This document shows, one piece after another, positions 51,441 to 63,850 of a stretch of 64,000 nucleotides of DNA (position 1 is the stretch's first letter; each line of letters begins with the position of its first letter). Origin of the DNA: Bacillus alveayuensis (GTDB taxonomy: Bacteria; Bacillota; Bacilli; Bacillales; Aeribacillaceae). A program made the translations under genes and the position numbers. Under the pieces are notes generated by a model. That model worked only from the letters and a program-made list of their open reading frames with translations. It did not search any database and was not told where the DNA came from. Where the stretch lies: the NCBI GenBank assembly GCA_030812955.1, contig JAUSTR010000001.1, forward strand, positions 310,001 through 374,000. Reading direction: 5' to 3'.

Positions 51441-53270
51441 ATGAATAGAGAAGAAAAGCTGAAGCGACAAAAACGAATTCGTAATTTTTCTATTATCGCT
51501 CATATCGACCATGGAAAATCAACATTAGCTGACCGGATTTTAGAGAAAACGGCAGCTGTTACACAGCGTGAGATGAAAGATCAGCTCCTCGATTCAATGG
51601 AATTAGAACGCGAACGAGGAATAACAATTAAGTTGAATGCTGTTCAATTAAAATATAAAGCAAAAGATGGAGAAGAGTATATTTTCCATTTAATTGATAC
51701 ACCTGGTCACGTCGATTTTACGTATGAAGTATCACGAAGCTTAGCTGCTTGTGAAGGGGCGATTTTAGTCGTAGACGCAGCTCAAGGAATCGAAGCTCAG
51801 ACGCTTGCCAATGTTTACTTAGCCATTGATAATGACTTAGAAATATTGCCAGTCATTAATAAAATTGATTTACCTAGTGCAGAGCCTGAACGTGTACGCC
51901 AAGAGATTGAAGATGTGATTGGTTTAGATGCAAGTGAAGCGGTATTAGCTTCTGCAAAAGCAGGAATTGGAATTGAAGAAATTTTAGAGCAAATTGTGGA
52001 AAAGGTACCTGCACCTGAAGGCGACCCAGATGCACCGTTAAAAGCGTTAATCTTCGACTCCCTATATGATTCTTATAGAGGTGTTGTTGCCTATATCCGT
52101 GTTGTGGAAGGAAGCGTAAAAGTAGGTCAAAAAATTAAAATGATGGCAACTGGAAAAGAATTTGAAGTAACGGAAGTAGGAGTATTCACCCCAAAACCTG
52201 TTGCTGTTGATGAGTTGACCGTTGGGGATGTTGGCTTTTTAACGGCATCCATTAAAAACGTTAGCGACACACGTGTAGGGGATACGATTACAAGTGCAGA
52301 CCATCCAGCTGACGAGCCTTTACCAGGTTATCGAAAACTGAATCCAATGGTATTCTGTGGAATGTATCCAATAGATACAGCAAAGTACAATGACCTACGG
52401 GAAGCTTTAGAAAAATTACAATTAAACGATTCTGCCCTTGAATTCGAACCGGAAACTTCACAGGCGTTAGGCTTTGGATTCCGTTGTGGATTTTTAGGCA
52501 TGCTTCATATGGAAATTATTCAAGAACGGATTGAACGTGAATTTAAAATTGATTTGATTACAACAGCACCAAGCGTTATTTATCATGTTTATTTAACAGA
52601 TGGCCATTTAGTCAAAGTGGATAATCCATCGAACATGCCAGATCCACAAAAAATCGATCGTGTTGAGGAGCCGTATGTAAAAGCAAGCATCATGGTGCCG
52701 AACGATTATGTCGGCGCTGTTATGGAATTGTGTCAAGGAAAACGCGGAATTTTTATTGATATGCAATATTTAGATGAGAACCGTGTAAACATTATTTACG
52801 AGATTCCATTATCTGAGATTGTTTACGACTTTTTTGATCAATTGAAATCGAGTACGAAAGGATATGCCTCATTTGATTATGAATTAATTGGTTATAAAGC
52901 GTCCAAGCTTGTGAAGATGGACATACTTCTAAATGGAGAAAAAATTGACGCATTATCGTTCATTGTTCATCGGGATTCTGCTTATGAACGTGGAAAGGTG
53001 ATTGTAGAAAAGCTTAAAGAATTAATTCCACGCCAACAATTTGAAGTGCCTGTTCAAGCGGCAATCGGAAATAAAATTATTGCTCGCTCAACGATTAAAG
53101 CGATGCGCAAAAATGTCTTGGCCAAATGCTACGGAGGAGATGTTTCTCGTAAACGCAAGCTTCTAGAGAAGCAAAAAGAAGGTAAAAAGCGCATGAAGCA
53201 AGTTGGATCAGTAGAAGTTCCACAAGAAGCATTCATGGCTGTATTAAAAATGGACGATGACCAAAAATAA
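51441..53270 (+). CDS. lepA: elongation factor 4 (LepA/EF4)
   Basis: 609 residues, full length. G1 [10 protein letters not shown] near 21, G3 DTPGHVDF near 84, G4 NKIDLP near 138; domains II, III and V of EF-G type follow, then the LepA-specific C-terminal domain ([41 protein letters not shown]). A ribosome-binding GTPase acting at the membrane or ribosome in back-translocation or initiation. ATG after taggagtga. Confidence 0.97.
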   Translation: MNREEKLKRQKRIRNFSIIAHIDHGKSTLADRILEKTAAVTQREMKDQLLDSMELERERGITIKLNAVQLKYKAKDGEEYIFHLIDTPGHVDFTYEVSRSLAACEGAILVVDAAQGIEAQTLANVYLAIDNDLEILPVINKIDLPSAEPERVRQEIEDVIGLDASEAVLASAKAGIGIEEILEQIVEKVPAPEGDPDAPLKALIFDSLYDSYRGVVAYIRVVEGSVKVGQKIKMMATGKEFEVTEVGVFTPKPVAVDELTVGDVGFLTASIKNVSDTRVGDTITSADHPADEPLPGYRKLNPMVFCGMYPIDTAKYNDLREALEKLQLNDSALEFEPETSQALGFGFRCGFLGMLHMEIIQERIEREFKIDLITTAPSVIYHVYLTDGHLVKVDNPSNMPDPQKIDRVEEPYVKASIMVPNDYVGAVMELCQGKRGIFIDMQYLDENRVNIIYEIPLSEIVYDFFDQLKSSTKGYASFDYELIGYKASKLVKMDILLNGEKIDALSFIVHRDSAYERGKVIVEKLKELIPRQQFEVPVQAAIGNKIIARSTIKAMRKNVLAKCYGGDVSRKRKLLEKQKEGKKRMKQVGSVEVPQEAFMAVLKMDDDQK

Positions 53271-53277
53271 CAAACGA

Positions 53278-53304
53278 AGCCGCAGTTTCATGCTGCGGTT
53301 TTCT
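53278..53304 (+). terminator. intrinsic terminator after lepA
   Basis: AGCCGCAG pairs with CTGCGGTT around TTTCATG, then TTCTC. hemW starts about 35 bp further on. Confidence 0.65.
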
Positions 53305-53336
53305 CATTTCTAATTTTGGTAAGGTAGGTGAACGTC

Positions 53337-54482
53337 ATGCCAAAAGCTGTTTATATTCATATTCCGTTTTGCGAACAAATTTGTCATTACTGTGACTTTA
53401 ATAAATTTTATATTCAATACCAGCCTGTTGATGAGTATTTAACCGCTTTGTACAAAGAGATGCAAGCTTCATTCAAACGGTATTCACATAACCGGATCCG
53501 GACGATTTTTATTGGTGGGGGGACGCCAACAGCTTTAACTGCTGAACAGCTCGACCATTTAATGAACTGGATTCATGAATTATTGGATATGCGTCATATA
53601 GAGGAATTTACAGTCGAGGCGAACCCTGACAATTTAACAGCCGACAAACTATCTGTCCTGAAAAACGCCCATGTTAATCGCTTAAGCATCGGTGTTCAAA
53701 CCTTTCAAGAGGATTTGTTAAAGAAAATTGGTCGAACACATACAAATGAAGTTGTATTTAAAGCTTTGAAAAGGGCAAAAAAATATGGTTTTGATAACTT
53801 AAGTATTGATTTGATCTATGGATTACCTGGACAGTCGATCAAAGATTTTAAAAAAACGCTTGAAACGGCATTATCTTTAGATTTACAGCATTATTCCTCC
53901 TATTCTTTAATTCTAGAACCGAAAACGGTTTTTTATAATTTATGGAGAAAAGGCAAGTTAACCCTTCCCCCTCAAGAAGAAGAAGCGGCCATGTATGAAA
54001 TGTTAATGGAGAAAATGGAACAGAAAGGGTTCCATCAATATGAAATAAGTAATTTTGCCTGTAAAGGATATGAAAGCAAACATAATTTAACATATTGGAA
54101 TAATGAAGAATATTTCGGTTTTGGAGCAGGTGCTCATAGTTATGTAAATGGTGTAAGAAGAGCGAATATAGGACCATTAAAAAAATATATAACATCTATT
54201 GAACGAAGCGGATATGCTTATTTAGAAGAACATGAGGTTACACTTGCTGAAAAAATGGAGGAACAATTATTTTTAGGCTTAAGGAAAACAGAAGGGGTTT
54301 CATTCAATATGTTTGAACAAAAGTTTGCAAAGCCACTTTACAGCGTCTTTGGTGAGCAAATAGAGGCGCAAAAGAAAAAAGGATTGCTGTTTGAAAAGGA
54401 TGGGTACATTTTTTTAACCCATAAAGGAAAGCTTTTAGGCAACGAAGTTTTCCAAGCATTTCTTTCTGTATTGAATAATTGA
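53337..54482 (+). CDS. hemW: heme chaperone HemW (radical SAM)
   Basis: 381 residues. The radical SAM cluster motif is CEQICHYCDF (residues 12-21), with the fourth HemW cysteine in that stretch (CxxxCxxC then YCDFNKF). GGGTPTAL and RLSIGVQTFQEDLLKKIGRTH are family segments, and KHNLTYWNNEEYFGFG is the HNxxYW-type motif that separates HemW from coproporphyrinogen dehydrogenase HemN. It inserts heme into acceptor proteins. ATG 53337 after aaggtaggtg. The stop TGA lies inside the -35 box of hrcA. Confidence 0.9.
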   Translation: MPKAVYIHIPFCEQICHYCDFNKFYIQYQPVDEYLTALYKEMQASFKRYSHNRIRTIFIGGGTPTALTAEQLDHLMNWIHELLDMRHIEEFTVEANPDNLTADKLSVLKNAHVNRLSIGVQTFQEDLLKKIGRTHTNEVVFKALKRAKKYGFDNLSIDLIYGLPGQSIKDFKKTLETALSLDLQHYSSYSLILEPKTVFYNLWRKGKLTLPPQEEEAAMYEMLMEKMEQKGFHQYEISNFACKGYESKHNLTYWNNEEYFGFGAGAHSYVNGVRRANIGPLKKYITSIERSGYAYLEEHEVTLAEKMEEQLFLGLRKTEGVSFNMFEQKFAKPLYSVFGEQIEAQKKKGLLFEKDGYIFLTHKGKLLGNEVFQAFLSVLNN

Positions 54483-54507
54483 CATTTCCCGTCTCTTTTG
54501 ATAACTT
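54479..54507 (+). promoter_or_regulatory. SigA-type promoter of the hrcA operon
   Basis: TTGACA at 54479-54484, overlapping the hemW stop, with TAACTT 17 bp further on (54502-54507) as a weak -10. A transcript would start at about 54514, just at the CIRCE element. Confidence 0.55.
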
Positions 54508-54517
54508 AATCATAGAA

Positions 54518-54544
54518 TTAGCACTCACTTCATTCGAGTGCTAA
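54518..54544 (+). promoter_or_regulatory. CIRCE operator (HrcA-binding site)
   Basis: A perfect TTAGCACTC-N9-GAGTGCTAA, upstream of hrcA. HrcA binds it and represses the operon until heat shock. Confidence 0.98.
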
Positions 54545-54559
54545 CAGAGGTGATGATAA

Positions 54560-55588
54560 TTGCTAACGGATCGTCAATTATTAATTCTTCAAGTTATAAT
54601 TGATGATTTTATTCGCTTTGCTCAACCAGTTGGTTCACGTGCTTTGTCGAAAAAGGAATCGATTTCGTTTAGTTCGGCAACGATACGTAATGAAATGGCG
54701 GATCTTGAAGAGCTTGGGTTTATTGAAAAAACACATACGTCTTCTGGAAGGGTCCCATCTGAAAAAGGATACCGATACTACGTGGATCATTTATTGTCAC
54801 CACAAAAGTTATCGAAAGTAGAAATGATGAAAATCAAATCCATTTTTGCTGAAAAAATATATGAACTTGAAAAGCTTGTGCAGAAGTCTGCGCAAATTTT
54901 GTCCGATTTAACGAACTATACAGCCATTGTTTTAGGGCCAAAAGTATCAGAAAATCGGCTGAAGCGCCTGCAAATCATCCCAATCAATGATAATACTGCT
55001 GTAGCGATTATTGTTACAGACACAGGACATGTTGAAAATAAGCCTATTTCATTTCCAACCCATATCAATCTTGATGATTTAGAAAAAATTGTTAATATCT
55101 TAAATGAACGATTAGTAGGTGTGCCATTAATTGAATTAAAGGATAAAATTTACAAAGAAGTTGTTAATATTTTACAGCAACATATCCGCAATTATGATGT
55201 ATTTCTAAAAATTCTTGCTGGCACATTGACGATCAATGGGAATGAAAAGCTGTATTTTGGCGGTAAAACTAATATGCTAAGTCAACCGGAATTTCATGAC
55301 ATTGATAAAGTACGAGATTTGCTGAATATCATTGAACAAGAACAGGAGTTTTATCGCCTATTAAAAACGAATCGTTCAGGAATATCTGTCAAGATTGGCA
55401 CCGAAAACGAAATTTCTGCGCTTGAAAACTGCAGTTTAATTACAGCCACCTATTCGATCGGAGATAAGCAGTTAGGTACGATTGCTGTTTTAGGTCCGAA
55501 AAGAATGGAATATTCACGAGTCATCAGTTTGTTGGAGTATTTTACAAATGACTTGTCACAAGTACTAACAAGCTTGTATCATGAATAA
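54560..55588 (+). CDS. hrcA: heat-inducible transcription repressor HrcA
   Basis: 342 residues. The N-terminal winged-helix domain (1-70: [54 protein letters not shown]) binds CIRCE, which lies just upstream; the C-terminal part has the HrcA GAF-like regulatory domain. Start TTG at 54560 after gaggtgat. It is first gene of the class I heat-shock operon and thus represses itself. Confidence 0.97.
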   Translation: MLTDRQLLILQVIIDDFIRFAQPVGSRALSKKESISFSSATIRNEMADLEELGFIEKTHTSSGRVPSEKGYRYYVDHLLSPQKLSKVEMMKIKSIFAEKIYELEKLVQKSAQILSDLTNYTAIVLGPKVSENRLKRLQIIPINDNTAVAIIVTDTGHVENKPISFPTHINLDDLEKIVNILNERLVGVPLIELKDKIYKEVVNILQQHIRNYDVFLKILAGTLTINGNEKLYFGGKTNMLSQPEFHDIDKVRDLLNIIEQEQEFYRLLKTNRSGISVKIGTENEISALENCSLITATYSIGDKQLGTIAVLGPKRMEYSRVISLLEYFTNDLSQVLTSLYHE

Positions 55589-55609
55589 GTATTATGTCCA
55601 TATTGATGG

Positions 55610-55642
55610 AGTAAGAGGGGAAGCAAACAGCCTCTTACTTTA
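55610..55642 (+). terminator. hairpin between hrcA and grpE
   Basis: AGTAAGAGG pairs with CCTCTTACT around a 12-nt loop; no clean T-run follows. It may tune expression or RNA processing within the operon rather than end it. Confidence 0.4.
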
Positions 55643-55696
55643 GCTTTGTCTCAGTTATATTTTTTATGAGTGATTATGAAAAGGGAGGTGACAATG

Positions 55697-56287
55697 ATGG
55701 TAGAAGAAAAAAATAAAACAGAATCATTTGAAAAAGAAGAAGCTGCTGAACTAGAAAGCGAGCCTGTGAAAGATGAGGCTGAAGAAACGATTGAAACAGA
55801 AGAACAAGTAGAAGAGCACAATGAATTAAGCGTAGCTAAGGCGAAAATTGAAGAGCTAGAAGCAAAATTAGAGGAAACTGAAAATAAAATGCTTCGTATT
55901 CAAGCTGATTTTGAAAATTATCGCCGTAGAGTTCGTTTAGATCAAGAAGCAGCCCAAAAATATCGTGCGCAAAGCTTGATTTCGGATATATTACCTGCTC
56001 TTGATAATTTTGAAAGGGCATTGCAAATCAAAACAGACGATGAAAAGACAAAGTCAGTGCTGCAAGGAATGGAAATGGTATATCGCCAGCTTCTACAAGC
56101 ACTTGAAAAAGAGGGAGTAGAGGCAATTGATGCCGTTGGGAAGGAATTCGATCCAACTTTGCATCAAGCGGTTATGCAAGTAGAGGATGAAAATTATGAA
56201 TCTAACGTTGTCGTAGAGGAACTACAAAAAGGTTATAAGCTAAAGGATCGTGTCATTCGCCCTTCAATGGTGAAAGTTAACCAATAA
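55697..56287 (+). CDS. grpE: nucleotide exchange factor GrpE
   Basis: 196 residues from ATG 55697 (55694 is also possible), with aagggaggtg upstream. An acidic N-terminal tail (1-50), a long coiled coil (about 50-90, with [13 protein letters not shown]) and the C-terminal beta domain ([29 protein letters not shown]). It releases ADP from DnaK. Confidence 0.96.
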   Translation: MVEEKNKTESFEKEEAAELESEPVKDEAEETIETEEQVEEHNELSVAKAKIEELEAKLEETENKMLRIQADFENYRRRVRLDQEAAQKYRAQSLISDILPALDNFERALQIKTDDEKTKSVLQGMEMVYRQLLQALEKEGVEAIDAVGKEFDPTLHQAVMQVEDENYESNVVVEELQKGYKLKDRVIRPSMVKVNQ

Positions 56288-56303
56288 TACATATCAACAT
56301 TAA

Positions 56304-58157
<1,854 letters not shown>

Positions 58158-58158
58158 C

Positions 58159-58253
58159 AGTGACATTGGTGGCGGTACGTTCGCCTGCCTGATTTGTCAC
58201 GTTCTGAACAAGGTAAAAAGTCAAAGTCAGGCGCGTCTTGGCTTTGGCTTTTT
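58159..58253 (+). terminator. structured dnaK-dnaJ spacer with a terminator-like hairpin
   Basis: A first long-range pairing GTGACA...TGTCAC (58160-58200) encloses GGCGG/CGCC. A second, stronger hairpin (58215-58253) pairs AAAAAGTCAAAGTCA with TGGCTTTGGCTTTTT using a few G-U pairs and ends in T5. It may partly terminate transcription or mark an RNA-processing site inside the operon. Confidence 0.6.
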
Positions 58254-58367
58254 CATCTTTACTAGATCTAGTCAAAAACGATAGGCCTTTTCAAGAATAA
58301 AAGTTGCCTCTCTATAGGAGCAGTGATAAAATTTACTCTATGTGAGAAAATCGGGAGTGAGAAAAAC

Positions 58368-59501
58368 ATGAGCAAGCGTGATTACTATGAAGTGTTAGGA
58401 GTTAGTAAGAGCGCAACAAAAGATGAAATAAAAAAAGCTTATCGTAAACTATCAAAAAAATACCATCCAGATATTAATAAGGATCCAGATGCTCCAGAAA
58501 AATTTAAAGAAATTAAAGAAGCTTATGAAGTGTTAAGCGATGACAAGAAGCGTGCCCAATATGATCAATTTGGCCATGCTGGTCCAAATCAAGGTTTCGG
58601 TGGCTTTAGTGGATCGGATTTCGGTTCGGACTTTGGCGGCTTCGGGTTTGAAGATATTTTCAGTTCTATTTTTGGCGGCGGCAGCCGAAGACGCGATCCA
58701 AATGCGCCGAGGCCTGGAGCTGATTTGCAATATACGATGACGATATCTTTTGAAGATGCTGTTTTCGGGAAAGAAACGACGATTGAAATTCCGAGAGAGG
58801 AAACGTGCCATACGTGTAATGGATCTGGTGCGAAGCCCGGAACATCTCCGGAAACGTGTTCGCATTGTGGGGGAACTGGGCAATTAAGTACGGAACAAAA
58901 CACTCCGTTTGGCCGCATTGTCAACCGCCGTGTCTGTCATTACTGTAATGGATCAGGAAAAATCATTAAAGCAAGATGTTCCACATGCGGTGGAACTGGA
59001 AAAGTGAAAAAGCGCAAAAAAATTTCGATTAAAATCCCTGCAGGTATTGACGATGGACAGCAGCTTCGGGTAGCAGGCCAAGGAGAGCCTGGAATTAATG
59101 GCGGACCTCCAGGAGATTTATATGTTATATTCCATGTGCAAGATCACGAATTTTTTGAACGGGATGGAGACGATATTTATTGTGAAATGCCGTTGACATT
59201 TGCCCAAGCTGCTCTAGGAGATGAAGTTGAGGTTCCAACTTTACATGGAAAGGTTAAACTAAAAATACCAGCAGGAACACAAACTGGGACAAAATTTCGA
59301 CTTCGTGGAAAAGGTATACCAAATGTTCGGGGATATGGGCAAGGAGATCAGCATGTCATCGTTCGTGTCGTAACGCCAACAAACTTAACAGAAAAGCAAA
59401 AAGAACTACTACGTGAATTTGCCAATATATCGAATCATCGCCCAAATGAACAAGAAGAAAGCTTTTTTGATAGAGTTAAGAAAGCCTTTCGAGGAGATTA
59501 A
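58368..59501 (+). CDS. dnaJ: chaperone DnaJ (Hsp40)
   Basis: 377 residues, full type I DnaJ: J domain with the HPD triad (KKYHPDINK near 33), Gly/Phe-rich linker ([19 protein letters not shown]), four CxxCxGxG zinc repeats (about 142-205) and the two C-terminal beta domains. ATG 58368 after gggagtg; the frame upstream to 58323 is non-coding leader. Part of the hrcA operon, behind a strong hairpin. Confidence 0.97.
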   Translation: MSKRDYYEVLGVSKSATKDEIKKAYRKLSKKYHPDINKDPDAPEKFKEIKEAYEVLSDDKKRAQYDQFGHAGPNQGFGGFSGSDFGSDFGGFGFEDIFSSIFGGGSRRRDPNAPRPGADLQYTMTISFEDAVFGKETTIEIPREETCHTCNGSGAKPGTSPETCSHCGGTGQLSTEQNTPFGRIVNRRVCHYCNGSGKIIKARCSTCGGTGKVKKRKKISIKIPAGIDDGQQLRVAGQGEPGINGGPPGDLYVIFHVQDHEFFERDGDDIYCEMPLTFAQAALGDEVEVPTLHGKVKLKIPAGTQTGTKFRLRGKGIPNVRGYGQGDQHVIVRVVTPTNLTEKQKELLREFANISNHRPNEQEESFFDRVKKAFRGD

Positions 59502-59528
59502 AAAATTAGGATTGGAGCTTGGTGAATA

Positions 59529-60464
59529 ATGAAATGGTCAGAAATTAGTATCCATACAACCCAAGAAGCTGTTGAACCCATTTCTAATATATTACACGAG
59601 GCGGGCGCAAGCGGAGTTGTGATTGAAGATCCGTATGAACTAGAGAAAGAACGAGATAACATTTTTGGGGAAATTTATGAATTGAATCCGAATGATTATC
59701 CGAAAGAAGGAGTAATCGTCAAAGCTTATTTACCGATCAATAGCTTTTTAGGTGAAACGATTGAAGGTATTAAAGAAGCGATAAATAACTTATTAATTTA
59801 CGATATCGATCTTGGACGCAACGAAATATCGATAAGTGAAGTAAATGAAGAAGAATGGGCAACAGCTTGGAAAAAATATTATCATCCAGTTAAAATTTCT
59901 GAAAAATTCACCATCGTCCCAACATGGGAATCGTATGAACCTGTTCATACAGATGAACTTATCATTGAATTAGATCCTGGAATGGCTTTCGGAACGGGAA
60001 CGCATCCGACAACGGTTCTCTGTATCCAAGCTCTTGAAAGAACGGTTCAAAAAGGTGATCAAATCATTGATGTTGGAACTGGCTCTGGCGTATTGAGTAT
60101 TGCTGCAGCAATGCTAGGGGCAAAAAAAGTTATTGCCGTAGATTTAGATCCTGTAGCTGTTGAAAGTGCTAGATTAAATGTGAAATTAAATAAAGTGCAA
60201 GAAATCGTTGAAGTAAAACAAAATAACTTGTTAGATGATTTTCATGAGCCTGTTGATTTAATCGTGGCCAATATTTTAGCCGAAGTTATTCTTCGTTTCC
60301 ATTATGATGCCGCCAAGCTTTTAAAAAATGGAGGCTATTTTATTACATCAGGTATCATTCAAAATAAGAAAAATGAAGTTCGCGATGCATTATTAGAAGC
60401 GGGCTTTACGATTGAGGAAACGTTAGTCATGGAAGATTGGGTATCGTTTATTGCACGTAAATAA
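59529..60464 (+). CDS. prmA: ribosomal protein L11 methyltransferase
   Basis: 311 residues. An N-terminal L11-recognition domain (1-60, [18 protein letters not shown]) and a class I SAM domain with [35 protein letters not shown] near 180 and [12 protein letters not shown]. It trimethylates L11. It follows dnaJ by 27 bp, as in B. subtilis (yqeT). Confidence 0.96.
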   Translation: MKWSEISIHTTQEAVEPISNILHEAGASGVVIEDPYELEKERDNIFGEIYELNPNDYPKEGVIVKAYLPINSFLGETIEGIKEAINNLLIYDIDLGRNEISISEVNEEEWATAWKKYYHPVKISEKFTIVPTWESYEPVHTDELIIELDPGMAFGTGTHPTTVLCIQALERTVQKGDQIIDVGTGSGVLSIAAAMLGAKKVIAVDLDPVAVESARLNVKLNKVQEIVEVKQNNLLDDFHEPVDLIVANILAEVILRFHYDAAKLLKNGGYFITSGIIQNKKNEVRDALLEAGFTIEETLVMEDWVSFIARK

Positions 60465-60476
60465 GAGGGATGGTTT

Positions 60477-61232
60477 ATGCAGCGATATTTTGTTGATCAG
60501 TTCAAAGACGAAATGAAAAATAAAGCGATCATTACGGGAGATGATGTTCACCATATCTCCCGTGTTATGCGTATGAAGAAACATGATCAGGTTATTTGTT
60601 GTTCAAAAGATGGCTATACTGCCATGTGTGAAATTGAACATATTTCCAATGATCAAGTAACATGCATTGTTTTAAAATGGATGGAGATGAACAATGAATT
60701 ACCCGTCCGTGTACAGATTGCGAGTGGGCTGCCTAAAGGGGATAAGCTTGAATGGATCATCCAAAAGGGGACAGAATTAGGGGCAGCCCAGTTTATCCCT
60801 TTTATTGCGGCTCGTTCCATCGTGAAACTTGATGCCAAAAAAGCAGAAAAAAAGAAAGAGCGATGGCGAAAAATTGCGAAGGAAGCAGCGGAACAGTCAC
60901 ATCGAAATGCCATTCCAACGATCGATGCTCCTGTTACATTCCAAGAGCTTTTAAAACGATCAAAATCCGCCGATTTAAAATTAGTAGCATATGAGGAATC
61001 AGCCAAAAAGGGAGAATCAAGTTCGTTATATCAGGCTCTTTCTTCTCTTTTACCAGGTCAGACGATAATCGTTGTATTTGGACCAGAAGGTGGAATGACT
61101 GAAGACGAAATTCGGCAGCTTGAGCAAGTTGGTTTTATTTCTTGCGGATTTGGACCGAGAATTTTAAGGATGGAAACAGCGCCATTATACCTGCTTTCCG
61201 CAATTTCTTACCATTTTGAAATCATGAGGTGA
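60477..61232 (+). CDS. rsmE: 16S rRNA (uracil1498-N3)-methyltransferase
   Basis: 251 residues. N-terminal PUA-like domain (DDVHHISRVMRMKKHDQVICC), then a SPOUT trefoil-knot domain with KGTELGAAQFIPF, VVFGPEGGMTEDEI and GFGPRILRMETAPLYLLSAI at the SAM-binding knot. It methylates N3 of U1498 in 16S rRNA. It is 12 bp after prmA. B. subtilis name yqeU. Confidence 0.96.
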   Translation: MQRYFVDQFKDEMKNKAIITGDDVHHISRVMRMKKHDQVICCSKDGYTAMCEIEHISNDQVTCIVLKWMEMNNELPVRVQIASGLPKGDKLEWIIQKGTELGAAQFIPFIAARSIVKLDAKKAEKKKERWRKIAKEAAEQSHRNAIPTIDAPVTFQELLKRSKSADLKLVAYEESAKKGESSSLYQALSSLLPGQTIIVVFGPEGGMTEDEIRQLEQVGFISCGFGPRILRMETAPLYLLSAISYHFEIMR

Positions 61233-61237
61233 TTAAG

Positions 61238-62584
61238 ATGCCATCAGTAGCTTTTCATACACTCGGCTGTAAAGTGAATCATTACGAAACAGAAGCCATT
61301 TGGCAGCTTTTTAAAGAAGCCGGTTATGAACGAAAAGACTTTGATCAAATGGCCGATGTTTATGTGATTAATACTTGTACGGTAACAAATACAGGCGATA
61401 AAAAAAGCCGCCAAGTGATCCGTCGTGCCATTCGTAAAAATCCAGATGGAGTTATTTGTGTGACGGGTTGCTACGCCCAAACATCTCCTGCAGAAATCAT
61501 GGCGATTCCTGGTGTTGATATTGTGATAGGGACACAAGATCGTCATAAAATGCTCGACTATATTGAACAATATAAACAGGAGCGCCAGCCGATTAATGGT
61601 GTTTCAAACATTATGAAAGCGCGCGTTTTTGAAGAGTTGGACGTTCCGACCTTTACAGATCGTACACGCGCCTCTTTAAAAATTCAAGAAGGGTGCAACA
61701 ACTTCTGTACGTTTTGCATCATTCCTTGGGCTCGTGGTTTAATGCGTTCTCGCGATCCAAAAGAAGTCATTAAACAAGCTCAAAGCCTCGTTGATGCTGG
61801 TTATAAAGAAATCGTATTAACAGGTATTCATACAGGCGGATATGGGGAGGATATGAAGGACTACAACTTTGCCATGCTTCTATCGGATTTAGATGAACAG
61901 GTCAAAGGGTTAAAACGCATTCGTATTTCCTCCATTGAAGCAAGTCAAATTACCGATGAAGTAATCGAAGTATTAAATCGATCCGATAAAATTGTGCGCC
62001 ATCTACACATTCCGCTTCAGTCAGGTTCAAATAGTGTTCTGAAAAGAATGAGAAGAAAATATACGATGGAGTTTTTCGCCGAGCGCTTAAATCGTCTTCG
62101 TGAGGCTTTACCAGGTTTGGCTATTACGTCTGACGTCATTGTTGGCTTCCCGGGTGAAACGGAAGAGGAATTTATGGAAACATTTAATTTTGTAAAAGAA
62201 CACCGCTTCTCTGAATTACATGTCTTTCCTTACTCAAAACGTACAGGCACTCCAGCAGCTCGCATGGAAAACCAAGTTGATGAAGATGTGAAAAACGAGC
62301 GTGTTCACCGTTTAATTGCACTTAGCGATCAGCTAGCAAAAGAGTATGCTTCCCAATTTGAAGGTGAAGTGCTTGATGTCATACCGGAAGAACGCTATAA
62401 AGAAAATCCAGAAAGCGGGCTATATGAAGGATATTCAGATAATTATTTAAAAGTTGTGTTTCCGGCCACAGAAGAAATGGTTGGGAAAATAGTCAAAGTA
62501 AAAATAACGGAGGCTGGCTACCCATACAACGAAGGAGAATTTGTCCGTGTTGTAGAGGATGAACCATTCCTTTCAGCTATTTAA
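61238..62584 (+). CDS. mtaB: tRNA (t6A37) methylthiotransferase MtaB
   Basis: 448 residues. N-terminal UPF0004 domain with three cluster cysteines (HTLGCKVNHYE, NTCTVTNT, VTGCYAQT), radical SAM motif CNNFCTFCIIPWARG near 148, and a C-terminal TRAM domain (about 375-445). It converts t6A37 to ms2t6A in tRNA-Lys. ATG 61238 after gaggtgatt, overlapping the rsmE end region. B. subtilis name yqeV. Confidence 0.95.
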   Translation: MPSVAFHTLGCKVNHYETEAIWQLFKEAGYERKDFDQMADVYVINTCTVTNTGDKKSRQVIRRAIRKNPDGVICVTGCYAQTSPAEIMAIPGVDIVIGTQDRHKMLDYIEQYKQERQPINGVSNIMKARVFEELDVPTFTDRTRASLKIQEGCNNFCTFCIIPWARGLMRSRDPKEVIKQAQSLVDAGYKEIVLTGIHTGGYGEDMKDYNFAMLLSDLDEQVKGLKRIRISSIEASQITDEVIEVLNRSDKIVRHLHIPLQSGSNSVLKRMRRKYTMEFFAERLNRLREALPGLAITSDVIVGFPGETEEEFMETFNFVKEHRFSELHVFPYSKRTGTPAARMENQVDEDVKNERVHRLIALSDQLAKEYASQFEGEVLDVIPEERYKENPESGLYEGYSDNYLKVVFPATEEMVGKIVKVKITEAGYPYNEGEFVRVVEDEPFLSAI

Positions 62585-62593
62585 TGATCTTTT

Positions 62594-62625
62594 TCAGAGT
62601 CTCTGTTTCAGAGGCTCTTTTTTCT
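62594..62625 (+). terminator. intrinsic terminator after mtaB
   Basis: CAGAGTCTCTG and CAGAGGCTCT form an 8-9 bp stem around TTT, followed by T6C. It ends the hrcA-to-mtaB transcript. Confidence 0.7.
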
Positions 62626-62633
62626 TTTGTAAA

Positions 62634-62831
62634 GGCTCTTTTCTAAAAGATTGTTGCTTTACTATACGATAGCTTTTCGACTGTCAAGCAAGCGAAGCGC
62701 TTGCTATGTCACGCGTGTAGCGTGACGTGAACCGAACAAAAGTCGATGGTCGGACAAATGTGATTTGTCCGACCACGTGCTTTGTTCGGTTCATAGACAG
62801 TCGAAAAGCAACAAAGTTTACGAAAACAGCC
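62634..62831 (+). mobile_element. MITE-like repeat, copy E (198 bp)
   Basis: Starts GGCTCTTTTC and ends GAAAACAGCC. Its outer arms AGCTTTTCGACTGTC and GACAGTCGAAAAGC are perfect here. The flanks TTTGTAAA (62626-62633) and TTTATAAA (62832-62839) match in seven of eight bases. It follows the mtaB terminator. The reverse ORFs across it are repeat artefacts. Confidence 0.88.
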
Positions 62832-62977
62832 TTTATAAAAGAAAAAGTAATAATGTTTTGATAATGGTTTATCATATGAAGGGAACGAAAAATGCATAAA
62901 AATGTCTCGACTTTTAATCAATTAGTGGTAAAATTGAGAGGTACGTACAACTGAAGAGAAGAAGGGAGACTAACAGA

Positions 62978-63646
62978 ATGGAAAACATCGCAAGAATGAT
63001 TGACCATACAGCTCTGAAACCAGAGTTAACAAAAGATGATATTTTAAAGCTTTGTGAAGAAGCGAAACAATATAAATTTGCTTCTGTATGTGTAAATCCG
63101 ACATGGGTTAAAACAGCATATGAAGCCTTAAACGGAACAGATGTAAAAGTTTGTACAGTAATCGGCTTCCCTCTTGGGGCAACAACTCCTGAAACGAAAG
63201 CGTTTGAAACGAAAAACGCCATTGAAAATGGAGCTAGTGAAGTTGATATGGTTATCAATATTGGTGCATTAAAAGAGAAAAACTACGATCTTGTAGAAAA
63301 GGACATTCGTGCCGTTGTCGACGCAGCAAATGGGAAAGCGTTAACAAAAGTTATCATTGAAACTTGCTTACTAACAGAGGAAGAGAAAGTAAAAGCCTGT
63401 GAGATATCTGTAAAAGCAGGTGCCGATTTCGTCAAAACATCAACTGGCTTTTCAACTGGTGGAGCAACTATTGAAGATGTTCAATTAATGAGAAAAACGG
63501 TAGGTCCTAAAATAGGAGTAAAAGCATCTGGTGGCGTTCGTGATTTAAAAGCGGCAGAAGAGATGATCAAAGCAGGGGCAACTCGTATTGGTACAAGCTC
63601 TGGTGTCGCGATTGTAAATGGCCAAATATCTGAAAGTGATTATTAA
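62978..63646 (+). CDS. deoC: deoxyribose-phosphate aldolase
   Basis: 222 residues. It splits 2-deoxyribose-5-phosphate to glyceraldehyde-3-phosphate and acetaldehyde in deoxynucleoside breakdown. [11 protein letters not shown] is at the N-terminus; the Schiff-base Lys lies in [15 protein letters not shown] near 152; [11 protein letters not shown] carries the proton-relay Lys. ATG after gaagggagac. It stands alone here, without the nucleoside transport and phosphorylase genes that flank it in B. subtilis. Its promoter is unclear; a TAAAAT near 62929 is a candidate -10. Confidence 0.96.
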   Translation: MENIARMIDHTALKPELTKDDILKLCEEAKQYKFASVCVNPTWVKTAYEALNGTDVKVCTVIGFPLGATTPETKAFETKNAIENGASEVDMVINIGALKEKNYDLVEKDIRAVVDAANGKALTKVIIETCLLTEEEKVKACEISVKAGADFVKTSTGFSTGGATIEDVQLMRKTVGPKIGVKASGGVRDLKAAEEMIKAGATRIGTSSGVAIVNGQISESDY

Positions 63647-63754
63647 TCATTGGTATGAGTTAAAATTACTCGAAAAAAGTATATGCTTTGACTTAAAGAA
63701 TTTATTTGGAAATGACTTGGCTAGATATAATGTTAAAACTCTAATGGTAAATCA

Positions 63755-63783
63755 TTGACCTCATGAGGGGATTATATTATACT
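63755..63783 (+). promoter_or_regulatory. SigA-type promoter of rpsU
   Basis: TTGACC 63755-63760, 17 bp, TATACT 63778-63783. A small hairpin (ATGTTTC/GAAACAT, about 63793-63811) lies in the short leader before the rpsU ribosome-binding site. Confidence 0.75.
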
Positions 63784-63850
63784 ATGTTAGTACATGTTTC
63801 TTTCTGAAACATGAAAGCTGATGGTTTTCGTTCGGAGGGAGGGAAATAGG

